NCBI GenBank assembly: GCA_036505295.1
Contig: DASXTQ010000093.1
Location: 1-64,000 of the forward strand
Direction of reading: 5' to 3'
DNA length: 64,000 nt
Origin: WS-7 sp036505295
GTDB taxonomy: Bacteria; Eisenbacteria; RBG-16-71-46; SZUA-252
Positions 32,881-40,738 of this stretch are shown here, in pieces. Below the pieces are notes generated by a model. It did not search any database and was not told the DNA's origin. It worked only from the letters and a program-made list of their open reading frames with translations. The position numbers and the translations under genes were made by a program. Every line of letters starts with the position of its first letter. Position 1 is the stretch's first letter.

Positions 32881-34071
32881 TCACATCCTGTCCAGCGCGG
32901 CCTCGAGCCGGTTCAGTCCCTCTTCGATGTCGCGGTCGCCGATGGCGTACGACAGCCGCAGGTGTCCTTCCATGCCGAAGGCGGAGCCCGGGACGCAGAC
33001 GATGCGGGCTTCGTCGATCAGGAAATCGCTCAGCCCCGCGGAATCGGTCACGCCGTTTCGGGCCGAGCGGATTCGCTCGCTCAGGTCCGGAAACGCGTAG
33101 AAGGCCCCGTCGGGCGCGACAAGCCGGACGCCGGGCATGCGGCTCAGCCGCCCCGCAATTGTATCGCGGCGGCGGGCGAAACAGTCGCGCATCATGCGCA
33201 CGGAGTCCCGGGGGCCCGTGAAGGCGCGGAGCGCCGCGAACTGGGAGACCGCCGCGGGATTCGAGGTCGATTGGCCCTGAAGGCGCTCCATGCCCTCGGC
33301 CAGATCGGCGGGCGCGGCCGCGAATCCGATCCGCCATCCCGTCATGGCCCAGGTCTTCGATACTCCACCGATCACGATCGTGCGGTCGTAAAGCTCCGGG
33401 TGAAGCGAAGCAATGCTCACGTGACGCGCGTTCCCGAACACAAGCTGCTCGTAGATCTCGTCGGAGAGAACGTAAAGCCCGTGACGGCGGACGACCTCCC
33501 CGAGCGCTTGCAGCTCCTCCGGCGAGTAGACGGCGCCGGACGGATTGTTGGGGCTGTTCAACACCAGGACCTTGGAACGGGGGGTGATCGCCTGCTCCAG
33601 CTGCTCCGGGTTGATCTTCATGCTCCCCTGCTTGGGGTGTACAAACACCGGCTCGCCCCCCACCAGCCGGACAAGCTCGGGGAACGTGACCCAGTACGGC
33701 ACCGGGCAGAGCACCTCGTCGCCCGGCTCGATCAAGGTGAGGAACGCGTTCCATATCGAGTGCTTCGCGCCGTTCGAGACCACGACCTGGGACGGCGTGT
33801 ATTCGAGCCCGTTCTCGCGCCTGAGCTTCTCCGCGATCGCCGCGCGCAGCTCCGCCACGCCTCCGACCGCGGTGTAGCGTGTATGACCCGCGCGGATCGC
33901 CTGTACGCCCGCCTCCCGGATGTCCTCGGGAGTGTCGAAGTCCGGCTCCCCGGCCGCGAAGGAAATGACCGAGTGCCCTTGCGCCCGTAGCTCGCGCGCG
34001 CGGGCTCCGAGCGCCAAAGTCTCGGAGGGCTTCAACGCACGCACGCGGGCGGAGACGCGCGCGGATTTCAT
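32881..34071 (-). CDS. aspC: Class I pyridoxal-phosphate aminotransferase (aspartate aminotransferase type)
   Basis: The 396-residue enzyme has a type Ib aspartate aminotransferase pattern: LKPSETLAL, ISFAAGEPDFDTPEDI, TRYTAVGGVAELR, SNGAKHSIWNAF, NSPNNPSGAVY, LSDEIYEQLVF and the PLP lysine in GVSKTWAMTGWRIG. The C-terminal substrate Arg lies in HLRLSYA. Aspartate/2-oxoglutarate is the likely pair, though prephenate or other acceptors occur in this subgroup. The ATG overlaps the coaD stop (ATGA). Confidence 0.92.
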   Translation of the reverse strand: MKSARVSARVRALKPSETLALGARARELRAQGHSVISFAAGEPDFDTPEDIREAGVQAIRAGHTRYTAVGGVAELRAAIAEKLRRENGLEYTPSQVVVSNGAKHSIWNAFLTLIEPGDEVLCPVPYWVTFPELVRLVGGEPVFVHPKQGSMKINPEQLEQAITPRSKVLVLNSPNNPSGAVYSPEELQALGEVVRRHGLYVLSDEIYEQLVFGNARHVSIASLHPELYDRTIVIGGVSKTWAMTGWRIGFAAAPADLAEGMERLQGQSTSNPAAVSQFAALRAFTGPRDSVRMMRDCFARRRDTIAGRLSRMPGVRLVAPDGAFYAFPDLSERIRSARNGVTDSAGLSDFLIDEARIVCVPGSAFGMEGHLRLSYAIGDRDIEEGLNRLEAALDRM

Positions 34072-34553
34072 CGGGCCTGTTTCAGGCGCTCGCGGAGGCG
34101 CGGGGCCACGTTCGGGGGCACGAAATCCTCGATCGCTCCGCCGTAGCGCGCGATCTCCTTCACGAGCGATGCGTTCAGGTAGGTGTAGGTCTCGCTCGGC
34201 ATGAGGAACACCGTCTCGATCTGGTCATGCAGCCGGCGGTTCATGAGCGCCATCTGGAATTCGTACTCGAAATCGGAGATGAAGCGAAGCCCTCGAACCA
34301 GAACCGGAATCTTCCGCTGCCTCGCGAAATCGACGAGGAGCCCGGAGAACGGCTCGACGGTGATCCGGCCGAGCGAGGAAGCGGCTTCGCGGATCATCTC
34401 GACGCGCTCCTGCTGCGTAAAAATCACTCCCTTCTCGGCGCGCTCGGCGACCGCGACGGTCAAGGAATCGAACATTCGGAGCGCCCGCTGCATCAGGTCC
34501 AGATGCCCGTTGGTGACCGGGTCAAACGTCCCGGCGAACACCGCGCCTTTCAT
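34068..34553 (-). CDS. coaD: Phosphopantetheine adenylyltransferase CoaD
   Basis: The 161-residue enzyme catalyses the penultimate step of coenzyme A synthesis. The nucleotidyltransferase signature is AGTFDPVTNGHLDLMQRA; VLVRGLRFISDFEYEFQMAL, MNRRLHDQIETVFLMPS and the C-terminal SASL-like NASLVKEIARYGG follow. The length is typical. rsmD lies 22 bp upstream, a frequent partner of coaD. Confidence 0.96.
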   Translation of the reverse strand: MKGAVFAGTFDPVTNGHLDLMQRALRMFDSLTVAVAERAEKGVIFTQQERVEMIREAASSLGRITVEPFSGLLVDFARQRKIPVLVRGLRFISDFEYEFQMALMNRRLHDQIETVFLMPSETYTYLNASLVKEIARYGGAIEDFVPPNVAPRLRERLKQAR

Positions 34554-34575
34554 GCGCCTCCTCTCGGCTCAAGAC

Positions 34576-35136
34576 TCACGCCCTGCGGGCGCGATAGAAC
34601 GCGACCGTGGTATTGGAATACGTCCGCTCCGTCGCGAGCTCGAATGTCGACGGCTCAGGTGCTTGAGCCCCTTTCCGGCGCTCATACACCACGAGCCCGC
34701 CCCCCTCGGGCCACGGAAGTCGCGCGAGGCGCTCGAGCCAGCGCGGTCCGGCGCCCCCCGCGTAAGGCGGATCCAGGAACACGAGGTCGAATGGACCGAG
34801 GGCCCCCGGCGGCAGCTCGATCCTCGAGAGATCCGCCTCGTGCACCGACGCCCGTTCGGAGAGACCCAGCCGGACCAGGTTTTCCCTCAGCGCGCGCGCG
34901 ACGGGCCCGCTCCCCTCGACGAACGAGGCCTCTGCGGCGCCACGGCTCAGCGCCTCGATTCCGAGCGCCCCGGTCCCCGCGTAGAGGTCGAGGACGCGCG
35001 CCCGCTCGACCGCGCGCGGCCCCAGTACGTTGAAGACCCCCTCGCGCGTCCGGTCCGAGGTGGGACGCACCCCCCGCGCAGGAACCTCGATCTTCCGCCC
35101 GCGAAGGTCGCCCCCTACGATCCGGATCGACCCCAT
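34576..35136 (-). CDS. rsmD: 16S rRNA m2G966 methyltransferase RsmD
   Basis: The 186-residue protein begins MGSIRIVGGDLRGRKI and continues RPTSDRTREGVFNVL, VLDLYAGTGALGIEALSRGA (SAM motif I) and the catalytic FLDPPYAGG. These are RsmD hallmarks. The ATG at 35136 gives family length and overlaps the aroK 3' end by 22 bp; the frame upstream to 35430 is not family sequence. Confidence 0.95.
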   Translation of the reverse strand: MGSIRIVGGDLRGRKIEVPARGVRPTSDRTREGVFNVLGPRAVERARVLDLYAGTGALGIEALSRGAAEASFVEGSGPVARALRENLVRLGLSERASVHEADLSRIELPPGALGPFDLVFLDPPYAGGAGPRWLERLARLPWPEGGGLVVYERRKGAQAPEPSTFELATERTYSNTTVAFYRARRA

Positions 35137-35663
35137 GGCCCCCGTGTGCCCCCGAGGATCATCGCGATCCGATCGGCAACCTGCTCGGGCGTACATACGT
35201 CTGTATCCACGACGGCCTCCGCCGCGCTCTCGTATCCCTCGCGGCGCGCCTCGAGAAGCGTCCTGAGCCGCCCCTCGAGCGGGCCCTCGCGCAGAAGCGG
35301 GCGCGCTGCCTCTCCCGGCGAGCGAAGCCGCTCCGCCGCCTTCGCCGGATCGACCCTGAGCCACACGACCCGCGCATGCGCCTTCAAGAGCTCGCGGTTT
35401 GAGGCCTGGACCAGGATCCCGCCTCCGCACGAAAGGACGACCGGCTCGCTCCGCTCCATGACCTTGGCCAGGGCGCGCGACTCGAGGTCGCGGAAGCGCT
35501 CCTCCCCCTCCTCATCGAAGATCGCGGGAACGGACCGGCCCGCCATCCGCTCGATCTCAGAGTCGACGTCCGCGCTCGAGCACCCCAGGCGCCGCGCCAG
35601 GAGCTTCGCGACGGTGCTCTTTCCCGCGCCCGGCAGACCGACCAGAGCGATGCGCGTGACCAG
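35115..35663 (-). CDS. aroK: Shikimate kinase
   Basis: The 182-residue kinase phosphorylates shikimate in aromatic amino-acid synthesis. Walker A is LVGLPGAGKSTVAKLLA. DVDSEIER, FDEEGEERFRDLES and VLSCGGGIL are the shikimate-binding motifs; RPLL lies in the lid. The start is uncertain. An ATG at 35705 lies in the loop of a terminator hairpin. The CTG at 35663 has GAGGAG five bases upstream and places the start three codons before the P-loop strand, as usual. I prefer the CTG but cannot exclude the ATG. Confidence 0.9.
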   Translation of the reverse strand: MVTRIALVGLPGAGKSTVAKLLARRLGCSSADVDSEIERMAGRSVPAIFDEEGEERFRDLESRALAKVMERSEPVVLSCGGGILVQASNRELLKAHARVVWLRVDPAKAAERLRSPGEAARPLLREGPLEGRLRTLLEARREGYESAAEAVVDTDVCTPEQVADRIAMILGGTRGPWGRSGS

Positions 35664-35683
35664 AGGCTCTCCTCGGCGGTGCA

Positions 35684-35716
35684 ATGAAAACGGGGCCCTC
35701 CCCATGAAGGACCCCG
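35684..35716 (-). terminator. Terminator after pilQ, or attenuator before aroK
   Basis: On the minus strand an 11-bp stem (CGGGGTCCTTC with GGAGGGCCCCG, wobbles included) and ATGG loop are followed by TTTTCATT. It closes the pilMNOPQ operon. A TATACT at 35718-35723 could be a -10 element firing into it. Confidence 0.82.
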
Positions 35717-35761
35717 CAGTATAACCCGTGTGTGGCGCTCGCGAAAGCGGCGCGCCGGTGC

Positions 35762-37423
35762 TTAACCCTTCGGCGTCATCCCCTCTCCGAGAATCTTCGG
35801 CGTCACGAAGATGAGGAGCTCTCGCTTCTGTTTCGTCGTTGAATTGGAGCGAAAGAGGTTTCCGAGGAGCGGCACGTCCATGAGAACCGGGACGCCGCGC
35901 TTCGTCGTGCTCTCGTTGCTCCGGATCAAGCCGCCGATCACAGCCGTCTCGCCGTCGTTCACCATCACCCTCGTGTCGGCCATGGTCGTGTTGATGATGA
36001 TGCCTCCCTGCACCGTCGCCTGGGACGCAAGGTCGGACACTTCCGGATGGACGTCCATGGTGATCCGGTTCCCGGTGTTGATGTGCGGCGTCACGTTGAG
36101 CTTGATCCCGATCGTCGTGAGCTGCGTGACCGCGTTCCCGGCGAAGTCCTGGACGATGAGCGGGATCTGCTTGCCGACCACGACCGAAGCTTCCCGGTTG
36201 TTCACCGTCGTGATGCGCGGATTGGAGATGATGTTCGCCTTGTTCTGGGTCTCGAGCGCCTGGAGCCTCGCGTCAATGCTGGCGAACGACTTGATCGTCC
36301 CGAGCCTGGCCAGCGCGGCAGGATTGGTCACGTCGGCCGCGTTGATGTCCACGTTCTCGCTTACGCCCGCATCGAAGAGGTCGAGGTTGTGGACCCCCCA
36401 CTGGATACCCAGATCGCGCGTGGACGATACGTCGACGTCGACGAGGCGCGCCACGATCTCGACCTGCGGCGTCCTGGTGTCGAGGTTGCGCACCATGGCG
36501 TCGACCTGGTCCAGTCGGTCCGCGATATCGGTCACGATGAGGGAGTTCGAGCGGTCGTCCACCTCGATGTGACCGCGCTTGGTCAGGGTCTTCTCCACCG
36601 ACCGCGCCATTTCCTTGGAGTTCGCGTAGTTCACCGGCAGGATCCGGGTCTCGAGCGGCAAGAGCTCCTCCTGCGAGCGCTCGGCCGTACGTCGCTCCAG
36701 CTCCTCCTTGCGCAGCGTGTCGAGGTTCGAGACGACGATCGTCTGGCCGCTTTCGACCATCCCGAGCCCCTGCGACTTGAGGACGATGTCGAGGGCGTGG
36801 CGCCACGGCACGTTCCGGAGCCTCAGCGTGACCTCGCCCTTCACTTCCTTGCTCGCGACGATGTTCTTGCCGCTGAACTCGGAGAGGCTCCTCAGCACGG
36901 TCTGGATGTCGGCGCCCTGCACATCGAGCGACATCCGCCGCCCGTCGGTCGGCTGCATGCGGTCGGATTCAGCCGGCATCACCGGCTCCTTGGAGGCCGG
37001 CGTCGGCGGCACCTCGACGGCGAGGACGAGATTGTTCCCGACACTGCTCAGGGCGTAGGAAGAAGCCTGCGAGAGATCCACGACGATCCGGGCTCCCGCT
37101 TCCTTGCCCCAGCCCATTTCGCTGGCGCGGACCGTCTTGACCGAGGATCCCTCGCGTCCGGACCAGGTGCGCTCGCTGAAGCCGAGCTGCGATCCTGGGC
37201 AGTCCACGACGATCCGGTCCGGCGACTCGAGCGTGAAATCGTGGTAGTTGAGCGGTTCATCCGCCTCGATGATGACCTGCGTCGCGGTACCAGCTTCTTT
37301 CATGGAGACGCCCTTGACGGTTGCCGCGAACGCCGGGGAGGCGACCGTAAGAAGAGCCGCCGTCAGCGCCGCGATCGGGCCGCCCCAGCGGCCCGTGCGC
37401 GCGAAGCTAGTTTCGAGTCGCAT
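35762..37423 (-). CDS. pilQ: Type IV pilus secretin PilQ
   Basis: The 553-residue outer-membrane secretin has a signal peptide (AALTAALLTVASPAFA), one AMIN domain (residues about 35-135, IVVDCPG), a secretin/TonB short domain (DIQTVLRSLSEFSGKNIV), an N1-type KH domain (ITDIADRLDQVDAMVRNLD) and the secretin core (VEIVARLVDVDVSSTRDLGI; NIISNPRITTVNNREASVVV; IPLIVQD; DGETAVIGGLI; GVPVLMDVPLLGNLFRS). It forms the channel for the pilus. The ATG at 37423 has GAGG nine bases upstream and lies inside the pilP 3' end. It is last in pilMNOPQ. Confidence 0.96.
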   Translation of the reverse strand: MRLETSFARTGRWGGPIAALTAALLTVASPAFAATVKGVSMKEAGTATQVIIEADEPLNYHDFTLESPDRIVVDCPGSQLGFSERTWSGREGSSVKTVRASEMGWGKEAGARIVVDLSQASSYALSSVGNNLVLAVEVPPTPASKEPVMPAESDRMQPTDGRRMSLDVQGADIQTVLRSLSEFSGKNIVASKEVKGEVTLRLRNVPWRHALDIVLKSQGLGMVESGQTIVVSNLDTLRKEELERRTAERSQEELLPLETRILPVNYANSKEMARSVEKTLTKRGHIEVDDRSNSLIVTDIADRLDQVDAMVRNLDTRTPQVEIVARLVDVDVSSTRDLGIQWGVHNLDLFDAGVSENVDINAADVTNPAALARLGTIKSFASIDARLQALETQNKANIISNPRITTVNNREASVVVGKQIPLIVQDFAGNAVTQLTTIGIKLNVTPHINTGNRITMDVHPEVSDLASQATVQGGIIINTTMADTRVMVNDGETAVIGGLIRSNESTTKRGVPVLMDVPLLGNLFRSNSTTKQKRELLIFVTPKILGEGMTPKG

Positions 37424-38231
37424 TCTTGTCACCCTCTTTGGTTTGCAGGCGGATCGATAGCGATTGGGATTCGCCGAAGGCGTTCTGTACCACCTGCAGC
37501 TCGCTCTTGCTGATCCCTGAGATGTACCCGTTCACGACCGGGTCTCCTACGCGAAGCACGAAACCGCGTCCGCGGCTGTCTTCCACCAGCGCGAACTTGT
37601 CCGAGGAGCCCCACATGATGCCCACCAGGTGGATGTCCCCTACGTCCACGAGGGAACCGTCCGCCGACTGGGTCAGAAATCTCCCGTCGAGCAACGATTG
37701 GAATGGATCGCGCCGGCCGCCGCCGATGTACTCGTAACGCTCGCGAGCGAAGAGAACGCTCGCGTCCACCGATTTCGGAATCTCCCCCGACAGCGCCGAC
37801 CCGATGGGAGCGGCGGGCGCGGGCGTCTGCCCAGGCAGGACCGCAGTTGCGGGCGCCCGCGCCGATACGGCGGCGTCCGGGTTCGGCGGGACGACGACGG
37901 CGCCCGGCGTGACCGCGTCCGGAGAGCCGGCGACACGAGAGGCCGGAGCCGGTGTCGCGCGCGCCATGAACTCCGGGGGCGCGGGCGGACCATACGGATC
38001 GGTCCGCGCCCAGGGAGGCGCAGGAGGGCCGTACATCGGCTGGGTGCGCCGGAGAGCCTGCGCCGCAGGCGACGTGGCCGGCGTCGGTGAAACCGGAGCG
38101 GTCGGCTCCTGCCGCTTCATCAAGTAAATGCCGGCCGCGATCGCGAGTCCGACCAGCGCCAAGAGCAGAATGCCGAGGCGGCTCTGGAAGAATCTACTTT
38201 GTGACAGCGCCAGACTGCTTGGCTGATTCAT
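37407..38231 (-). CDS. pilP: PilP-like pilus assembly protein
   Basis: The 274-residue protein has one N-terminal transmembrane segment (LGILLLALVGLAIAAGIYLM), a long Pro/Ala-rich linker (residues 45-170) and a PilP-type C-terminal domain (YIGGGRRDPFQSLL, VGIMWGSSDKFALVEDSRG, RVGDPVVNGYISGI). No lipobox is seen, unlike the classical lipoprotein PilP, so it appears inner-membrane anchored by a helix. It would link PilNO to PilQ. It overlaps pilO by 38 bp and pilQ by 17 bp. Confidence 0.9.
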   Translation of the reverse strand: MNQPSSLALSQSRFFQSRLGILLLALVGLAIAAGIYLMKRQEPTAPVSPTPATSPAAQALRRTQPMYGPPAPPWARTDPYGPPAPPEFMARATPAPASRVAGSPDAVTPGAVVVPPNPDAAVSARAPATAVLPGQTPAPAAPIGSALSGEIPKSVDASVLFARERYEYIGGGRRDPFQSLLDGRFLTQSADGSLVDVGDIHLVGIMWGSSDKFALVEDSRGRGFVLRVGDPVVNGYISGISKSELQVVQNAFGESQSLSIRLQTKEGDKNATRN

Positions 38232-38802
38232 TGGGTGTCCCCTCGGCCAGCGTGTACGCGGTCGCGACGAAATCGGCCTGCACGGTTTCGTCGAGGTCGC
38301 CCTTGTCAAAGCCCTTCAGCTTGAGCTGCGAGACGTTCACCAAGCGGCTCAGATCCGAGATCTCGCCCAGGAATGCCCCCGCGCGATGAAATCCGCCGGT
38401 CACCGAAACCTGAACGGGGTTTTCGGTGAAGTACGTCGACGGCTTGGGATCGCCGGGCTTGAAGAGCAGGAAATGCACGCCCGATTCCTGCCCCGCGATC
38501 GTCACCTTGCGAAGAAGGCTCGCGACCTCCTTCTGGGTCGGCAAAAGCTCCTGGGCCACCATCCAGCGCTGATTCAGAAGCTCGAATTCCTTCTTGAGCT
38601 CCGGGAGCCGATTCACGAGCTGCTGCGCCTTCGTGAGCTCGCTCATCTTCTGGGTGTACTCCCCCTTCAGGGTGCTGATTTCCTTCGTGCGCGCCCGGTA
38701 GTTGAACGGGACGTAGTCCGCGATGATGTAGAAGTAGATCAGGACGCCGATCCCGGCTCCCATCAGAATCAGCTTCTGGGTTTTCGGATCCTTGAGGTCC
38801 AT
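38194..38802 (-). CDS. pilO: Type IV pilus inner-membrane assembly protein PilO
   Basis: The 202-residue bitopic protein has a short cytoplasmic N terminus, one transmembrane helix (LILMGAGIGVLIYFYIIADY), a periplasmic coiled coil (residues 40-85, LNQRWMVAQELLP) and the PilO ferredoxin-like domain (SLLRKVTIAGQESGVHFLLF, then VSVTGGFHRAGAFLGEISDL). It dimerises with PilN to align the motor with the secretin. It is 25 bp after pilN. Confidence 0.93.
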   Translation of the reverse strand: MDLKDPKTQKLILMGAGIGVLIYFYIIADYVPFNYRARTKEISTLKGEYTQKMSELTKAQQLVNRLPELKKEFELLNQRWMVAQELLPTQKEVASLLRKVTIAGQESGVHFLLFKPGDPKPSTYFTENPVQVSVTGGFHRAGAFLGEISDLSRLVNVSQLKLKGFDKGDLDETVQADFVATAYTLAEGTPNESAKQSGAVTK

Positions 38803-38827
38803 CGTCCTCCCCCCGCGCGCCGCTGGG

Positions 38828-39376
38828 CTACAAGGTCATCAACGCGGTGACTTTGAACTTCACCACGTTGCGCTGATCGATCGTGCCCTTCTCCGCCACC
38901 AGCAAGTCCACACTTCCGTACAGGGGGCTCGCCTCGAGGCGGGTCATGAAATCGGCCACGAGCAGATTCGAAAACGTCACGCCTTCGATCTGAACCTTGT
39001 TGCCGGTTTCCTCGTAGCTCGTCAGCCACAAATGCTCCGGCACGCACCGCGACAGCTCGTCGACGAGCATCACGCGCTGGAGCCGCGTCTTGTCCAGATC
39101 CGCGATCACGTTCAACCGCCGCGTGAGCTCCTCCCGCTTCAGGGTGAGCTCCTGGATCGTCTGGATCTGCGGCCTGAGCTTCGCCGCCTCCTGATCCGCC
39201 CGGGCGATGTCCGATTTCAGCCGCCCGATCTGAAGGGTCTGGAACACCGAGATCGAGCCGAAGAGCGCGATCACCAGGAGGAGCACCAGGACGGGCATGA
39301 GCGAGCCGATCTTCGGCAGCTGCATCTTTCGCCGCGTCTTGCGTTCGTCCCGGGGCAATAGGTTGATGCGAATCAT
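38828..39376 (-). CDS. pilN: Type IV pilus inner-membrane assembly protein PilN
   Basis: The 182-residue protein starts MIRINLLPRDERKTRRK, the conserved PilN N-terminal INLLP motif that docks onto PilM. One transmembrane helix (VLVLLLVIALFGSISVF), a coiled coil and a ferredoxin-like periplasmic domain (RLNVIADLDKTRLQRVMLVD, VPEHLWLTS) follow. It sits 8 bp after pilM. Confidence 0.95.
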   Translation of the reverse strand: MIRINLLPRDERKTRRKMQLPKIGSLMPVLVLLLVIALFGSISVFQTLQIGRLKSDIARADQEAAKLRPQIQTIQELTLKREELTRRLNVIADLDKTRLQRVMLVDELSRCVPEHLWLTSYEETGNKVQIEGVTFSNLLVADFMTRLEASPLYGSVDLLVAEKGTIDQRNVVKFKVTALMTL

Positions 39377-39384
39377 GATTCCCC

Positions 39385-40413
39385 CTATCGAAGCGCGAGG
39401 CCGATGGCGACGGTGAGCACGGGAGCGACGCTCTCGACGCTATCGCCGTTGAAGAGGCCCGCGTCGTAGCTCAGTTTCTGAAGCGGATTCACGACGTCCA
39501 CGGGAACCTGGTGCCTCGTGTTCAAGAATTCCTTGAGGCCAGGGACGCGGGCGGATCCACCCGAAAGGAGAATGCGGTCGACGCGCTCGGCTTCCCCCGA
39601 AGACTTCAAATAGGCGATCGCGCGATCGAGCTGCACCGAGAGATCCTCGCACGCGGTCTGGATGATCGGCGCGACGTCGATGGCTTGGTCCCCGCGCCCG
39701 CGGATCGCGTTCAGCGCTTCCGCCTGGCTCACGTTGTACCGGCGCTGGATTCCCTCGACAAACGCGTTCGAACCGACCGAGAGATCTTTCGTGAAGTGCG
39801 GCACCTGATCTTCGACGATGTTCACGTTGGTGATCTCGGCCCCGATGTTCACCAGCGCGACGACCTCGTTGGGCCGCAGGTCGTAGTTCGCTTCGACGGC
39901 GTTCTGGATCGCGAAGGAGTCCACGTCGATGATGACCGGCGTCAGACCCGCTTCACGGATGATGTCGGCGTGGTTCTGGATCATTTCTTTCTTCGCCGCC
40001 ACGAGAAGCACCATCATCTTCTTCTGGTCGACGTTCGGATTGAGGATCTGGAAATCCAGCGAGACGTCGTTGATGTCGTAGGGGACGTGCTGCTCCGCTT
40101 CCCATTGGATCGCTTCTTTCGCGTCTTCCTCGCTCAAGCGATCCATCAGGATCTTCTTCACGATGACCGCGCGGCCGGAAACGGCGGTGGCCACGACGCG
40201 GTTCTTGATTTGGCGGGACTCGAGAAGGTTCGTGATCGCCTCGTGCACCAGCTGGCGATCCATGATCTCTCCGTCCACGATCGCTTCCGAGAGCGGCTCT
40301 GAGATGCCGAAATTGATCAACCGGTCTCCGGAGCGGTCATGCGCGATCTCGACCACCTTGATCGAGCTGGATCCGATGTCGAGCCCTACCGTGCTCTTTT
40401 TCTTACCGAACAT
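39385..40413 (-). CDS. pilM: Type IV pilus cytoplasmic actin-like protein PilM
   Basis: The 342-residue FtsA-like ATPase shows phosphate motif VGLDIGSSSIKVVEI, VATAVSGRAVIVKKI, the PilM-typical QWEAEQHVPYDINDVSLDF, VNIGAEITNVNIV and the adenosine motif LLSGGSARVPGLKEFL. It couples PilN to the cytoplasmic motor ring. It heads pilMNOPQ behind a sigma-54 promoter at 40485-40500. Confidence 0.96.
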   Translation of the reverse strand: MFGKKKSTVGLDIGSSSIKVVEIAHDRSGDRLINFGISEPLSEAIVDGEIMDRQLVHEAITNLLESRQIKNRVVATAVSGRAVIVKKILMDRLSEEDAKEAIQWEAEQHVPYDINDVSLDFQILNPNVDQKKMMVLLVAAKKEMIQNHADIIREAGLTPVIIDVDSFAIQNAVEANYDLRPNEVVALVNIGAEITNVNIVEDQVPHFTKDLSVGSNAFVEGIQRRYNVSQAEALNAIRGRGDQAIDVAPIIQTACEDLSVQLDRAIAYLKSSGEAERVDRILLSGGSARVPGLKEFLNTRHQVPVDVVNPLQKLSYDAGLFNGDSVESVAPVLTVAIGLALR

Positions 40414-40484
40414 GATCCGCTCCGTATGAGTGGTGAGATTTGCGCCCCGCGTACTTCACGCAGCGGTTCGCGGGGACCAATTTG

Positions 40485-40500
40485 AGCAAGTTCCATGCCA
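40485..40500 (-). promoter_or_regulatory. Sigma-54 promoter of pilMNOPQ
   Basis: Minus strand TGGCATGGAACTTGCT, matching TGGCACG-N4-TTGCW at all invariant -24 GG and -12 GC positions. It lies 72 bp before the pilM start. A half-site ATTGCA at 40596-40601 is the only partial match here to the enhancer-like palindrome seen at three other pil promoters. Confidence 0.88.
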
Positions 40501-40702
40501 TGGGTCACTCCGACCGCAACGTAAGTCTTAACTATATAAGAGTTTACGCCACCGTTACCCCCCTCGCGCGGTTTGCGATGCGGGCCCCGCCCGCCATTGC
40601 ATCCCGCACGAGCGGCCATCCCACTGCCGTCCCATCAGACCGGCGGCTCGAAGCGGGCCGCGCCCGTGAGGAGCACCGCGAAGCCCGTTTCCCCGGGGGT
40701 CG
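40501..40702. other. Divergent intergenic region between pilM and the glycosyltransferase pair
   Basis: The 325-bp gap 40414-40738 holds no gene I can support. Between the pilM sigma-54 promoter and the plus-strand promoter it contains an AT-rich imperfect palindrome (40521-40547, arms GTAA/TTAC and TCTTA/TAAGA), which stands out in this GC-rich sequence and could bind a regulator or IHF-like protein. Confidence 0.45.
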
Positions 40703-40732
40703 TTGACCCGCGGAGACGCGCTTTGATACGGT
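40703..40732 (+). promoter_or_regulatory. Promoter giving a possibly leaderless transcript
   Basis: TTGACC (40703-40708), 18-bp spacer and TACGGT (40727-40732). The predicted start falls at the ATG of the next gene (40739), and no Shine-Dalgarno precedes that ATG, so the mRNA may be leaderless. Confidence 0.6.
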
Positions 40733-40738
40733 GCGGCC

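Noticed and set aside
37673..37993. Arg/Ser-rich minus-strand frame inside pilP
   Set aside because: It lies wholly within the Pro/Ala linker of pilP in another frame and has no start signal or motif.
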